Source: DATLYB01 sp964502525 (GTDB taxonomy: Bacteria; Bacteroidota; Bacteroidia; Chitinophagales; CAIOSU01). From it: 5,007 nt of DNA. A program made the position numbers and the translations under genes. A model generated the notes under the pieces. It saw only the letters and a list, made by a program, of their open reading frames with translations, was not told where the DNA came from and searched no databases. Shown piece by piece: positions 1 to 4,725 of this stretch. The stretch spans positions 1 through 5,007 of the forward strand of contig CAZCXH010000238.1 of assembly GCA_964502525.1 (NCBI GenBank), in the 5' to 3' direction. Numbering within the stretch: position 1 is the first letter of the stretch; each line of letters starts with the position of its first letter.

Positions 1-312
1 TCATCGCCCGCCCGTATTTGTGATGCAAGTTCCTGTTCCACCAAAACTGAAAGGCACGAATTTAAATCTCGTTCACGTAATATCAAGGATGAGTATGCAA
101 TCTGGAATGCACCTAATAGTGCGTGGTTTTAGAGTGTGAGGTTAATAAAGAGTGTTGTTCAATACAAGGAACGTGCTTATCTATAAAGCCGGCTAAAGAG
201 GATTCTTCTGTTATGAATATCAATCAGCTTAACAGCCAGGAATGGTTTCAATTCAAAGAGTACCTGAAATTTCTTCTTTAGTTGATCCGAGAACTGTACT
301 TTGGCGAGACCT
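1..312. other. 5' region without a recognisable gene
   Basis: No protein family, tRNA, tmRNA or rRNA is recognised here. Two + strand frames are open from the window edge, to a TAG at 130-132 and to a TGA at 137-139, so either could be the tail of a gene that starts outside the window. Neither translation resembles a family I know. A third frame is open from 120 to 281 and is listed separately. The minus strand has only short open pieces interrupted by stops. The stretch could be the decayed 3' end of an upstream gene followed by its terminator at 316-349. Confidence 0.4.
123..281 (+). CDS. doubtful small ORF upstream of a terminator
   Basis: This frame is open from 120 and ends at TAG 279-281. 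It gives 52 residues from a GTG at 123, or 22 from the ATG at 213. The C-terminal part has a natural-looking composition rich in Q, N, F and L (MNINQLNSQEWF then FKEYLKFLL). No Shine-Dalgarno sequence precedes either start, and no family is recognised. The only support is position: the stop lies 34 bases before a strong rho-independent terminator, so something transcribed on this strand ends here. It could be a small protein, the shifted tail of a broken gene, or chance. Confidence 0.2.
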   Translation: MVLECEVNKECCSIQGTCLSIKPAKEDSSVMNINQLNSQEWFQFKEYLKFLL

Positions 313-315
313 GAG

Positions 316-349
316 AGGACTGCCCTTCATTTTCGGCAGTCCTTTTTTT
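316..349 (+). terminator. rho-independent terminator
   Basis: A perfect 9-bp stem, AGGACTGCC (316-324) with GGCAGTCCT (335-343), encloses a 10-base loop and is followed by seven T residues (343-349). The T-run is on the + strand only, so it ends rightward transcription coming from the left part of the window. It insulates grpE from upstream read-through. The transcript it terminates is not identified. Confidence 0.85.
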
Positions 350-563
350 ATTTGTCCGCTTGAAACCCAAGAGAATCAAACAAACCTCGCCCGGTTTCCC
401 GGAACGTCTTCGCTACTATGATCTCATCCGACTCTCTTTGTTGCTTTTCCCCCGCTTTGCGGAGAATTGAGCTGCGGTCTGAGAAAGCAACGGTATCTAT
501 TTCCCACACCCAATCTCCTATGCCAATTTGTCCTTTATCTTTGCTGGCAGGATAATTGACCAT
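348..563 (-). CDS. hypothetical 71-residue protein (doubtful)
   Basis: This minus-strand frame runs from ATG (563-561) to TAA (350-348) and lies between the terminator and grpE, divergent from grpE. The translation is hydrophilic, starts MVNYPASKDKGQIGIGDWVW, and has no signal peptide, membrane segment or motif I recognise. The stop codon falls within the T-run of the terminator. The + strand is also open over roughly the first 120 bases of this span, so openness is weak evidence. No Shine-Dalgarno or TAnnTTTG box is seen before the ATG. It may be a small accessory gene, a remnant or chance. Confidence 0.22.
   Translation of the reverse strand: MVNYPASKDKGQIGIGDWVWEIDTVAFSDRSSILRKAGEKQQRESDEIIVAKTFRETGRGLFDSLGFQADK
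536..543 (+). promoter_or_regulatory. candidate grpE promoter, -7 box
   Basis: TATCTTTG followed by C matches the Bacteroidota -7 consensus TAnnTTTG(Y) exactly. A start a few bases downstream would give a leader of about 30 bases before the grpE ATG at 582. No clear TTG -33 box is found at 17-23 bases upstream, so the match rests on one element. No CIRCE operator (TTAGCACTC with its inverted copy) is visible, so HrcA control is not supported. Confidence 0.42.
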
Positions 564-581
564 CCGTAACGTAGCAATTTC

Positions 582-1166
582 ATGAGTATGAACACAGACG
601 CAAATGGTGTATCCGGCAACGGCAGCCCGACAACACAGGAAACATCCGCCACGGGGCAGCCGCCCGCCCCGGATACGCCCCGCCTCAGAAGGCGTTCGTC
701 CATCGTCAGGCTTAAGGACAAACTGAACCAGTTGAGAGAGAAAAACGAAGATCTGATTGACAAATACCGCAGGCTCTATGCCGATTTTGACAATTTCAAA
801 AAGCGCTCTGCAAAAGAGTGGTTAGAGAAGAACAAGGAGGCGGGCAAGGATGTGATTGTGGAACTGCTGCCTGTGCTCGATGATTTTGAGAGGGCGCTGA
901 AGACGGGTAAAACCGCTGAAAGCGTGGACGCCATTCGCCAGGGTTCGGAGCTTATCCTCAGCAAGCTGAAGAAAAACCTCGAACAAAAAGGACTGGAGCC
1001 GATGGTGAGCATCGGTGAGCCTTTTGATGCCGACCGGCATGACGCCATCACCGAGATTCCCGCCCCGAAGGAAGAGGACAAAGGCAAGGTGCTCGATGAG
1101 ATTGAAAAAGGATATTTGCTGAACGGGAAGATTATCCGCCATGCGAAAGTGGTGGTAGGGAAGTAG
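582..1166 (+). CDS. grpE: GrpE, nucleotide exchange factor of DnaK
   Basis: GrpE releases ADP from the Hsp70 chaperone DnaK in the cytoplasm, so that ATP can bind and the client protein is let go. The 194-residue length is normal for the family. Residues 1-38 are a low-complexity Ser/Thr/Pro tail ending in an arginine cluster. Residues 40-90 form the long helix and coiled coil of the dimer, with the conserved FDNFKKR at 69-75. LLPVLDDFERAL follows at 95-106. The C-terminal beta domain contains GEPFDADRHDAI and ends GYLLNGKIIRHAKVVVGK (177-194). The start at 582 is chosen over the ATG at 588 because it is first after the candidate promoter; neither has a Shine-Dalgarno sequence, as is usual in Bacteroidota. 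dnaJ follows 97 bp downstream on the same strand. dnaK is not in the window. Confidence 0.96.
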   Translation: MSMNTDANGVSGNGSPTTQETSATGQPPAPDTPRLRRRSSIVRLKDKLNQLREKNEDLIDKYRRLYADFDNFKKRSAKEWLEKNKEAGKDVIVELLPVLDDFERALKTGKTAESVDAIRQGSELILSKLKKNLEQKGLEPMVSIGEPFDADRHDAITEIPAPKEEDKGKVLDEIEKGYLLNGKIIRHAKVVVGK

Positions 1167-1185
1167 TATATATATAATTTCTTAT

Positions 1186-1260
1186 GGTTTGCAGTTGCTG
1201 GTTTAGATGTTGAAATATATTGACATAAACCGTAAACAGTAAACCGTAAACCGCAAACTG
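1186..1260 (+). repeat. heptamer repeats in the grpE-dnaJ spacer
   Basis: Five consecutive 7-base units occupy 1226-1260: TAAACCG, TAAACAG, TAAACCG, TAAACCG, CAAACTG. Only TTT separates them from the dnaJ ATG. Upstream at 1186-1206 the opposite strand carries related heptamers in phase (read in reverse: TAAACCA, GCAACTG, CAAACCA). The two blocks can therefore pair as an imperfect hairpin around an AT-rich loop (1207-1225), which would place the dnaJ start next to structure. The array occupies the position where a ribosome binding site would be. Whether it regulates dnaJ translation is inference; it could also be a simple expandable tandem repeat. Confidence 0.7.
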
Positions 1261-1263
1261 TTT

Positions 1264-2445
1264 ATGGCAAAAAGAGATTACTACGAAATACTGGGCGTTC
1301 CCAAAAACGCTTCCGCTGACGATATCAAGAAAGCCTACCGCAAGGTCGCGCTTAAGTTCCATCCCGACCGCAACCCCGGCAACAAAGAAGCCGAAGAAAA
1401 ATTCAAGGAAGCCGCTGAAGCCTACGAAGTGCTCAGCGACAGCGACAAGCGTTCCAAATACGACCGCTTCGGGCATAACGGGGTGAAAGGCGGCCACGGC
1501 CATGGCGGTTTTGAGGGCGGCATGACGATGGATGACATCTTCTCCCACTTTGGCGACATCTTTGGCGACATGGGCGGGGGCAGTCCGTTCGACTCTTTTT
1601 TTGGGGGAAGAACCGGAACCCACACGCGCAGAGGCACCGGCAGGCGCGGATCCAACCTCCGCATCAAGGTGAAGCTCACCTTGCAGGAAATTGCGCGGGG
1701 GGTGAAGAAGCAGGTGAAGGTGAAAAAGATGGTGACCTGCGCGGTGTGCAATGGCTCCGGGGCGAAAGACGGCAGTTCATTCCATTCCTGCAACACCTGC
1801 CATGGATCGGGCGTGGTGCGCAAAGTCACCAGCACCATTTTAGGACAGATGCAGACCACATCCACCTGTCCCACATGCCATGGCGAGGGGCAGACCATCA
1901 CAGCGCGCTGCGCGAACTGCTCCGGTGAAGGGAAAACCTATGGCGAGGAAGCCATCACCATTGATATTCCTGCCGGAGTGAACGAGGGCATGCAGCTTTC
2001 CATGCAGGGAAAAGGAAATGCCGGTGACCGTGGCGGTCCTCCCGGAGATCTGCTGATACAGATCGAGGAAGTTCAGGATGCAAACCTGAAGCGGGTGAAC
2101 AACAACGATGTGGTGTATGACCTGTACCTGAACTTTGCCGATGCCGCCCTCGGCACCACCGTGGAGGTGCCCACTATTGACGGAACTGCGAAAATCAAAA
2201 TACCGCCCGGCACGCAGGCGGGAAAAATATTACGATTAAAAGGCAAGGGAATCCCATCGGTTGACAGCCGCTACCACGTGGGCGACCAACTCATTGACGT
2301 GAACATCTGGACGCCCAAACACCTCACCAAAGAAGAAGAGCATCTCATGGAAAGGTTGCGCAAGTCGCCCAACTTCCAGCCCAACCCCGAATCGGGCGAG
2401 CGCGGATTCTTTGAGAAATTCAAGGATATGTTTGGCGGAGAGTAG
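1264..2445 (+). CDS. dnaJ: DnaJ, Hsp40 co-chaperone (type I)
   Basis: DnaJ delivers unfolded proteins to DnaK and stimulates its ATPase in the cytoplasm. The 393 residues carry the complete type I architecture. The J domain is 1-70, with the catalytic HPD at 33-35. A Gly/Phe-rich linker spans about 71-129 and includes two DIF motifs near 91-93 and 98-100. Four CxxCxGxG zinc motifs begin at Cys159, Cys176, Cys202 and Cys216, and all eight cysteines are present. The C-terminal substrate-binding and dimerisation domains run from about 230 to the end. The ATG at 1264 gives the standard N-terminus MAKRDYYEILGV. The gene is probably cotranscribed with grpE. A weak alternative promoter (TTG at 1195-1197, TATATTG at 1216-1222) may exist in the spacer. 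No terminator is evident directly after the stop. Confidence 0.98.
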   Translation: MAKRDYYEILGVPKNASADDIKKAYRKVALKFHPDRNPGNKEAEEKFKEAAEAYEVLSDSDKRSKYDRFGHNGVKGGHGHGGFEGGMTMDDIFSHFGDIFGDMGGGSPFDSFFGGRTGTHTRRGTGRRGSNLRIKVKLTLQEIARGVKKQVKVKKMVTCAVCNGSGAKDGSSFHSCNTCHGSGVVRKVTSTILGQMQTTSTCPTCHGEGQTITARCANCSGEGKTYGEEAITIDIPAGVNEGMQLSMQGKGNAGDRGGPPGDLLIQIEEVQDANLKRVNNNDVVYDLYLNFADAALGTTVEVPTIDGTAKIKIPPGTQAGKILRLKGKGIPSVDSRYHVGDQLIDVNIWTPKHLTKEEEHLMERLRKSPNFQPNPESGERGFFEKFKDMFGGE

Positions 2446-2535
2446 CCCGAAACCTTGCTGTATTCATTCAAAGAAATCAGCCCGGAATCTGGCGTGGGCG
2501 GACGACCGAGTCCAGCTAATGAATGCCTCACCTCG

Positions 2536-2781
2536 CCCCTCTCACCCGCGTCCTAAACCTATCTGCAATCTGCCGTCCGGCATCTGAGCGCGGGCGACTA
2601 AGGATATAAAAGAAATTATCGTTTTCAGATGAGTGATGTCCTTAGTCGCACACGCGCAATGGCTTGGGTGAGGACTAAGGACAGGGGGGCAGGCTCAAAT
2701 GACAGCGAATTAAAATGTAGCGGACGCCACAAGATAAAAGGCACAGGCGGACGCCTGCGCCATGTTTGCGCGAGTGAGGGG
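2536..2781 (+). repeat. structured intergenic repeat, copy 1 (fullest)
   Basis: This is the longest of three related copies. The left part (2555-2687) is roughly 90% identical by eye to 3975-4107, with 37 identical bases at 2623-2659 versus 4044-4080. The right part (2646-2781) matches 3192-3315. The ends are imperfect inverted repeats: CCCCTCTCACCCGCG at 2536-2550 against GCGCGAGTGAGGGG at 2768-2781. Internal structures are TGCCG-tc-CGGCA (2571-2582), an 11-bp perfect stem 2594-2604/2639-2649, a competing 10-bp stem 2638-2647/2673-2682, and CAGGCG-ga-CGCCTG (2744-2757). It resembles a MITE or REP-type element; no transposase is in the window. The preceding 2446-2535, after dnaJ, holds nothing I can identify. 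Target duplications are not seen. Confidence 0.8.
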
Positions 2782-2997
2782 TGGCACACGCTGGATGATA
2801 AGCTCATTCAGATTGAACAGGCAAAGGATGCTTCACAAATTACCGGGTTGAAACTGCTGAGGGGCTATACGCATCATTACCGGATAAAAGTTGCAACGTC
2901 AAAATATAGTTACCGCATCGGGGTAATTATTCGAGGCAGCACCATCTGGCTGATCAGATTTCTTCCAAGAAAAAAGGTTTACAGAAAATTTCCCTGA
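2782..2997 (+). pseudogene. RelE/ParE-like toxin, 5'-truncated by repeat
   Basis: The reading frame after the repeat encodes about 70 residues typical of the C-terminal two thirds of a RelE/ParE-superfamily toxin: LIQIEQAKDASQITGLKLL, then a GYTHHYRIKV strand, YRIGVIIRG, and the closing IWLIRFLPRKKVYRKFP. Intact members are about 85-95 residues. The missing part is the first 20-25 residues, including the initial strand and first helix. The frame is formally open from an ATG at 2629, but residues 1-51 of that product are encoded by the repeat and carry no toxin similarity, so the 122-residue product is a chimera. No antitoxin gene lies upstream, where dnaJ and the repeat are found. The toxin is most likely inactive. 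Confidence 0.75.
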
Positions 2998-3029
2998 TAT
3001 TTTCTTTGCTGGGTCATATCTTTAGTTCA

Positions 3030-3060
3030 AATTAAAAACCCACCGCCTTTGGCGTTGGTT
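3030..3060 (-). terminator. candidate terminator, minus strand
   Basis: Read on the minus strand, AACCAACGCC, loop AAA and GGCGGTGGGTT form an imperfect hairpin followed by TTTTTAATTT. The core is GGCG (3051-3054) with CGCC (3044-3047), extended past a mismatch. It could end transcription from the minus-strand TA operon, whose last stop is at 3320, but the roughly 260-bp distance is long. It may instead be one of the family of short hairpins in this spacer. Confidence 0.4.
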
Positions 3061-3136
3061 ATGTTCTTTCGGCTATGCCTTCCGCGCTGGCTCTTGCTTC
3101 CTTCATGCGCTGACAGAAGCGATGGCTCGTGCGGGG

Positions 3137-3184
3137 AGCACCCTACGGGTGCTTGCATTTTAAATCCACCTGCTTTGCAGGTGG
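3137..3184. repeat. two tight hairpins in the spacer
   Basis: Two perfect stems with 3-base loops lie 12 bases apart: AGCACCC-tac-GGGTGCT (3137-3153) and CCACCTGC-ttt-GCAGGTGG (3166-3184). Together with the hairpin at 3038-3060 they make three short stems between the toxin remnant and repeat copy 2. They fill the place where the left half of that repeat would be expected. The rest of 2998-3191 has no plausible gene. The arrangement suggests accumulated small palindromic elements rather than a regulator. Confidence 0.6.
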
Positions 3185-3191
3185 TGGTTTA

Positions 3192-3315
3192 ATCGCACAC
3201 GCGCAATGGCTGGCTGAGGGACTAAGGACAGGGAAGGGGTTATTAAAGGCAGCGGACGCTACAGGATTAAAGGCACAGGCGGACGCCTGCGCCAATGCTT
3301 GCGCGGGTGAGAGGG
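3192..3315 (+). repeat. structured intergenic repeat, copy 2 (left half missing)
   Basis: This copy corresponds to the right half of copy 1. TCGCACACGCGCAATGGCT at 3193-3211 is identical to 2646-2664. The GACTAAGGAC arm (3220-3229), the AGCGGACGC segment and the CAGGCG-ga-CGCCTG hairpin (3276-3289) are kept. Its right end, CGCGGGTGAGAGGG (3302-3315), is an exact inverted copy of 2537-2550 at the left end of copy 1, which helps define the element boundary. The partner arm of the long stem is absent. It ends four bases before the stop codon of the convergent minus-strand toxin gene. Confidence 0.75.
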
Positions 3316-3319
3316 CTCT

Positions 3320-3700
3320 TTATCGCGTTCTTATTCTCACCTTTACCGTATCGCCCTGCAATTCGGCAACAATAACGAACGGCAGTTCAACGGATAGCTC
3401 TTTTGAAATAAGGGCGGTAACAATGGAAACCGTTACTTCGGATTCCACATGTCCGGGGCGAAGAAAGATAATGCCAATCTTTTCTTCAGCTATCCTCCGG
3501 TAAAAATTACCGAACGATTTATCCTGTGTAAAGATGATCCGGTTTTCTTTCAGCGCATATTCAATCAGCGTATTATCGTCTTTGCCGGAAAGACCCGCTT
3601 CAGGAACATAAACAGCATCTTTATAAATCTTTTTCAGAAATGCCGCGGCAGCGGGAGCAATATTTTCATCAATCAATATCCGGTAATCGGCAAGCAGCAT
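3320..3700 (-). CDS. DUF5615 PIN-like toxin
   Basis: This is a predicted toxin of the DUF5615 (PIN-like, Mut7-C related) family, which is usually paired with DUF433 proteins; members are presumed RNA-acting nucleases. The 126 residues start ILIDENIAP at 8-16, the family's opening acidic motif with Asp11 and Glu12. They continue with GLSGKDDNTLIEYAL (Asp41, Asp42, Glu47) and IIFTQDKSFG (Asp60), then a GIIFLRPGH strand. Acidic residues expected for metal binding are therefore present. The ATG at 3700 overlaps the antitoxin stop as TGATG, a typical translational coupling; an in-frame TTG one codon earlier is less likely. The gene looks intact and its stop lies against repeat copy 2. Catalytic activity and target are inferred from family, not shown. 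Confidence 0.82.
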   Translation of the reverse strand: MLLADYRILIDENIAPAAAAFLKKIYKDAVYVPEAGLSGKDDNTLIEYALKENRIIFTQDKSFGNFYRRIAEEKIGIIFLRPGHVESEVTVSIVTALISKELSVELPFVIVAELQGDTVKVRIRTR

Positions 3701-3933
3701 CAAGCCACCTTGATTTCAAGATAAAAGTCATGGCTGCTCAATTCCGCAGCATAACGGATGGCTTCCCTGACGGCTTCAGGAGAAAGCTGGGGATATTCTT
3801 TATTTATTTTTTCGATCGTAGCTCCGTTGGCAAGCCACTCCAGGATAAGCTCCACGCTGATGCGCGTGTTTTTTATCACGGGCTTCCCTCCCAACACTCC
3901 CGCCACTGTTGTGATATGAGGATACTGAGTCAT
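3700..3933 (-). CDS. DUF433 antitoxin
   Basis: This 77-residue protein has the DUF433 signature: a short N-terminal strand, GGKPVIKNTRI at 15-25, then a helix (VELILEWLANG, 27-37) and a helix-turn-helix-like segment (TIEKINKEYPQLSPEAVREA, 39-58). DUF433 proteins are the usual antitoxin partners of DUF5615 toxins. They are expected to neutralise the toxin and repress their own promoter through the DNA-binding fold. The ATG at 3933 has no Shine-Dalgarno sequence. The gene comes first and overlaps the toxin start by one base. Its leader lies just outside the left end of repeat copy 3. This is the only TA module in the window that appears complete. Confidence 0.85.
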   Translation of the reverse strand: MTQYPHITTVAGVLGGKPVIKNTRISVELILEWLANGATIEKINKEYPQLSPEAVREAIRYAAELSSHDFYLEIKVA

Positions 3934-3946
3934 GTATGTAAAAGTA

Positions 3947-3977
3947 CGGAAGTATTTTTGATTTCTTAAATCTCAAA
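3947..3977 (-). promoter_or_regulatory. weak candidate promoter of the DUF433/DUF5615 operon
   Basis: On the minus strand TTTG (3977-3974), a 19-base spacer and TACTTCCG (3954-3947) have the Bacteroidota spacing, but the -7 box matches TAnnTTTG at only four of six fixed positions. A start near 3940 would leave almost no leader before the ATG at 3933. The TTTG lies at the edge of repeat copy 3, so the repeat may have contributed the upstream box. Confidence 0.2.
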
Positions 3978-4107
3978 ACCCTATCCGCAGCCTGCCGTCC
4001 GGCATCGGAGCGCGGGCGACTACGGATATAAAAGAAATTATCATTTCAGATGAGTGATGTCCTTAGTCGCACACGCGCAAGGGCTGGGCTGAAGACTGAG
4101 GGCAGGG
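3975..4107 (+). repeat. structured intergenic repeat, copy 3 (right half missing)
   Basis: This matches the left part of copy 1 (2555-2687) at roughly 90% by eye, with single-base indels. It keeps TGCCG-tc-CGGCA (3993-4004). It also keeps the stem 4016-4026/4060-4070 with one mismatch, and the competing stem 4059-4068/4094-4103, where two positions have become G-U wobbles in + strand RNA. Similarity to copy 1 stops near 4107 in a purine-rich run, so the CAGGCG hairpin and right terminal repeat are absent. It lies between the divergent starts of two TA loci (3933 minus, 4269 plus). Confidence 0.78.
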
Positions 4108-4153
4108 AAAGAGGAAAGCGGAGGAGAAGTTTGGTTAAATTCGTAAAGGAATT

Positions 4154-4252
4154 ATACCGAAACAACTCAGGTTTTCGAACAATTGAACTGTAGAATGTTC
4201 GGTATTAACCAAGAGTACGTCTCTTTCCTTCGGAAATTCGACTACTCTTGGT
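4154..4252. repeat. paired inverted repeats before the antitoxin; possible operator
   Basis: Two inverted repeats lie side by side. The first is ATACCGAA (4154-4161) with TTCGGTAT (4198-4205). The second is a perfect 10-bp pair, ACCAAGAGTA (4208-4217) with TACTCTTGGT (4243-4252), which contains a nested hairpin TTTCC-ttc-GGAAA (4224-4236). TTATACC (4152-4158) can also pair with GGTATAA (4250s), so the whole block can fold on itself. It ends 16 bases before the antitoxin ATG. TA operons are commonly autorepressed at palindromes near the start, so an operator or leader structure is plausible, but no binding protein can be assigned from sequence. Confidence 0.6.
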
Positions 4253-4268
4253 ATAAAAGCTACAAACG

Positions 4269-4481
4269 ATGAGTATAGCCATAGTAAAAATACCTGATAG
4301 TAATCTGCAGGTTTTTAAAAAACTAATGAAGGCATTGGGTGCAAGAATCAGCATTGTGAAAGACGAGGAAGCGCATGAAAAGGCAGTTATGCTGAAGCTG
4401 ATTGAGGAAAGTGAAGAAAGCGAGACTGTTCCCGAGGAAGTTATCAGAAAGGACTTTAAGAAATATGGAGTTGATTTATAA
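4269..4481 (+). CDS. antitoxin-like protein of a RelE-type TA locus
   Basis: This 70-residue acidic protein is placed directly upstream of, and overlapping by 17 bases, the start of a RelE-like toxin frame, which is the standard antitoxin position. It begins MSIAIVKIPDSNLQVFKKLM, has a helical middle, a Glu/Ser-rich segment (LIEESEESETVPEEV, 45-59) and ends RKDFKKYGVDL. This layout, a short folded N-terminus and a flexible charged tail that wraps the toxin, is typical of small antitoxins in Bacteroidota, but I do not recognise a named family. The ATG at 4269 follows the inverted-repeat block by 16 bases. The gene looks intact although its toxin is truncated, so it may be an orphan antitoxin. 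Confidence 0.65.
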   Translation: MSIAIVKIPDSNLQVFKKLMKALGARISIVKDEEAHEKAVMLKLIEESEESETVPEEVIRKDFKKYGVDL

Positions 4482-4725
4482 AGGCTCTTTCAGGCGCGAC
4501 TATAACAGCATTGCCAATAAAGAGCTGATAAAATCCATCAAGAAAAAGATTGACGAAATAAAATCTGCTAAAAGCCTCTCGCAAATTTCCCGCCTTAAAA
4601 ATTCGTATCATGAAACGGAAATTTTTCATCGCCTTGTTGAGTGTTGCAGGACAAGCAATTGCTCAAAGTCCATCATTGGGAGAAAACTACCAAGGCGGTA
4701 TAGTGTTTTACAAAAACGATATTAA
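4465..4725 (+). pseudogene. RelE-like toxin, N-terminal half only
   Basis: From the ATG at 4465 the product starts MELIYKGSFRRDYNSI and continues through KSIKKKIDEIKSAKSLSQI to RLK at residue 45 (about 4599). This is the N-terminal strand and two helices of a RelE/ParE-like toxin. The expected continuation, with its YRIGV-like and FLHRKEIY-like strands and catalytic C-terminus, is missing. The frame stays open to TAA 4723-4725, but residues 46-86 are encoded by the out-of-frame start of the DUF1566 gene and show no toxin similarity. An in-frame ATG at 4402 exists but overlaps the antitoxin, so 4465 is preferred. It is probably inactive. At 21-45 it aligns with the remnant at 2782-2997 but differs at many codons, so they are paralogues. 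Confidence 0.7.

Noticed and set aside
1220..1225. TTGACA, the E. coli-type -35 box, before dnaJ
   Set aside because: Bacteroidota primary sigma factor uses a different consensus, and no TATAAT box follows at 17 bases.
1132..1901. Long minus-strand open frames opposite dnaJ
   Set aside because: These are antisense shadows of a GC-rich conserved gene; dnaJ is certain on the + strand.
3129..3503. Open + strand frame of 124 codons across the hairpins, repeat copy 2 and the toxin gene
   Set aside because: It covers non-coding hairpins and repeat, then the antisense of the DUF5615 gene; its sequence resembles no protein.
3953..3960. TATTTTTG, a TAnnTTTG match on the + strand
   Set aside because: It lies in an AT-rich leader, has no TTG box at the right distance and no gene directly downstream on that strand.
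3640..3969. Plus-strand frames opposite the DUF433/DUF5615 operon
   Set aside because: The minus-strand products match known families; the + strand products do not.
4050..4193. 47-codon frame starting MSDVLSRTRA in repeat copy 3, same start as the frame at 2629 in copy 1
   Set aside because: The shared start simply reflects identical repeat DNA. The products diverge after about ten residues, are very arginine-rich, and the copy 3 frame ends inside the inverted-repeat block.
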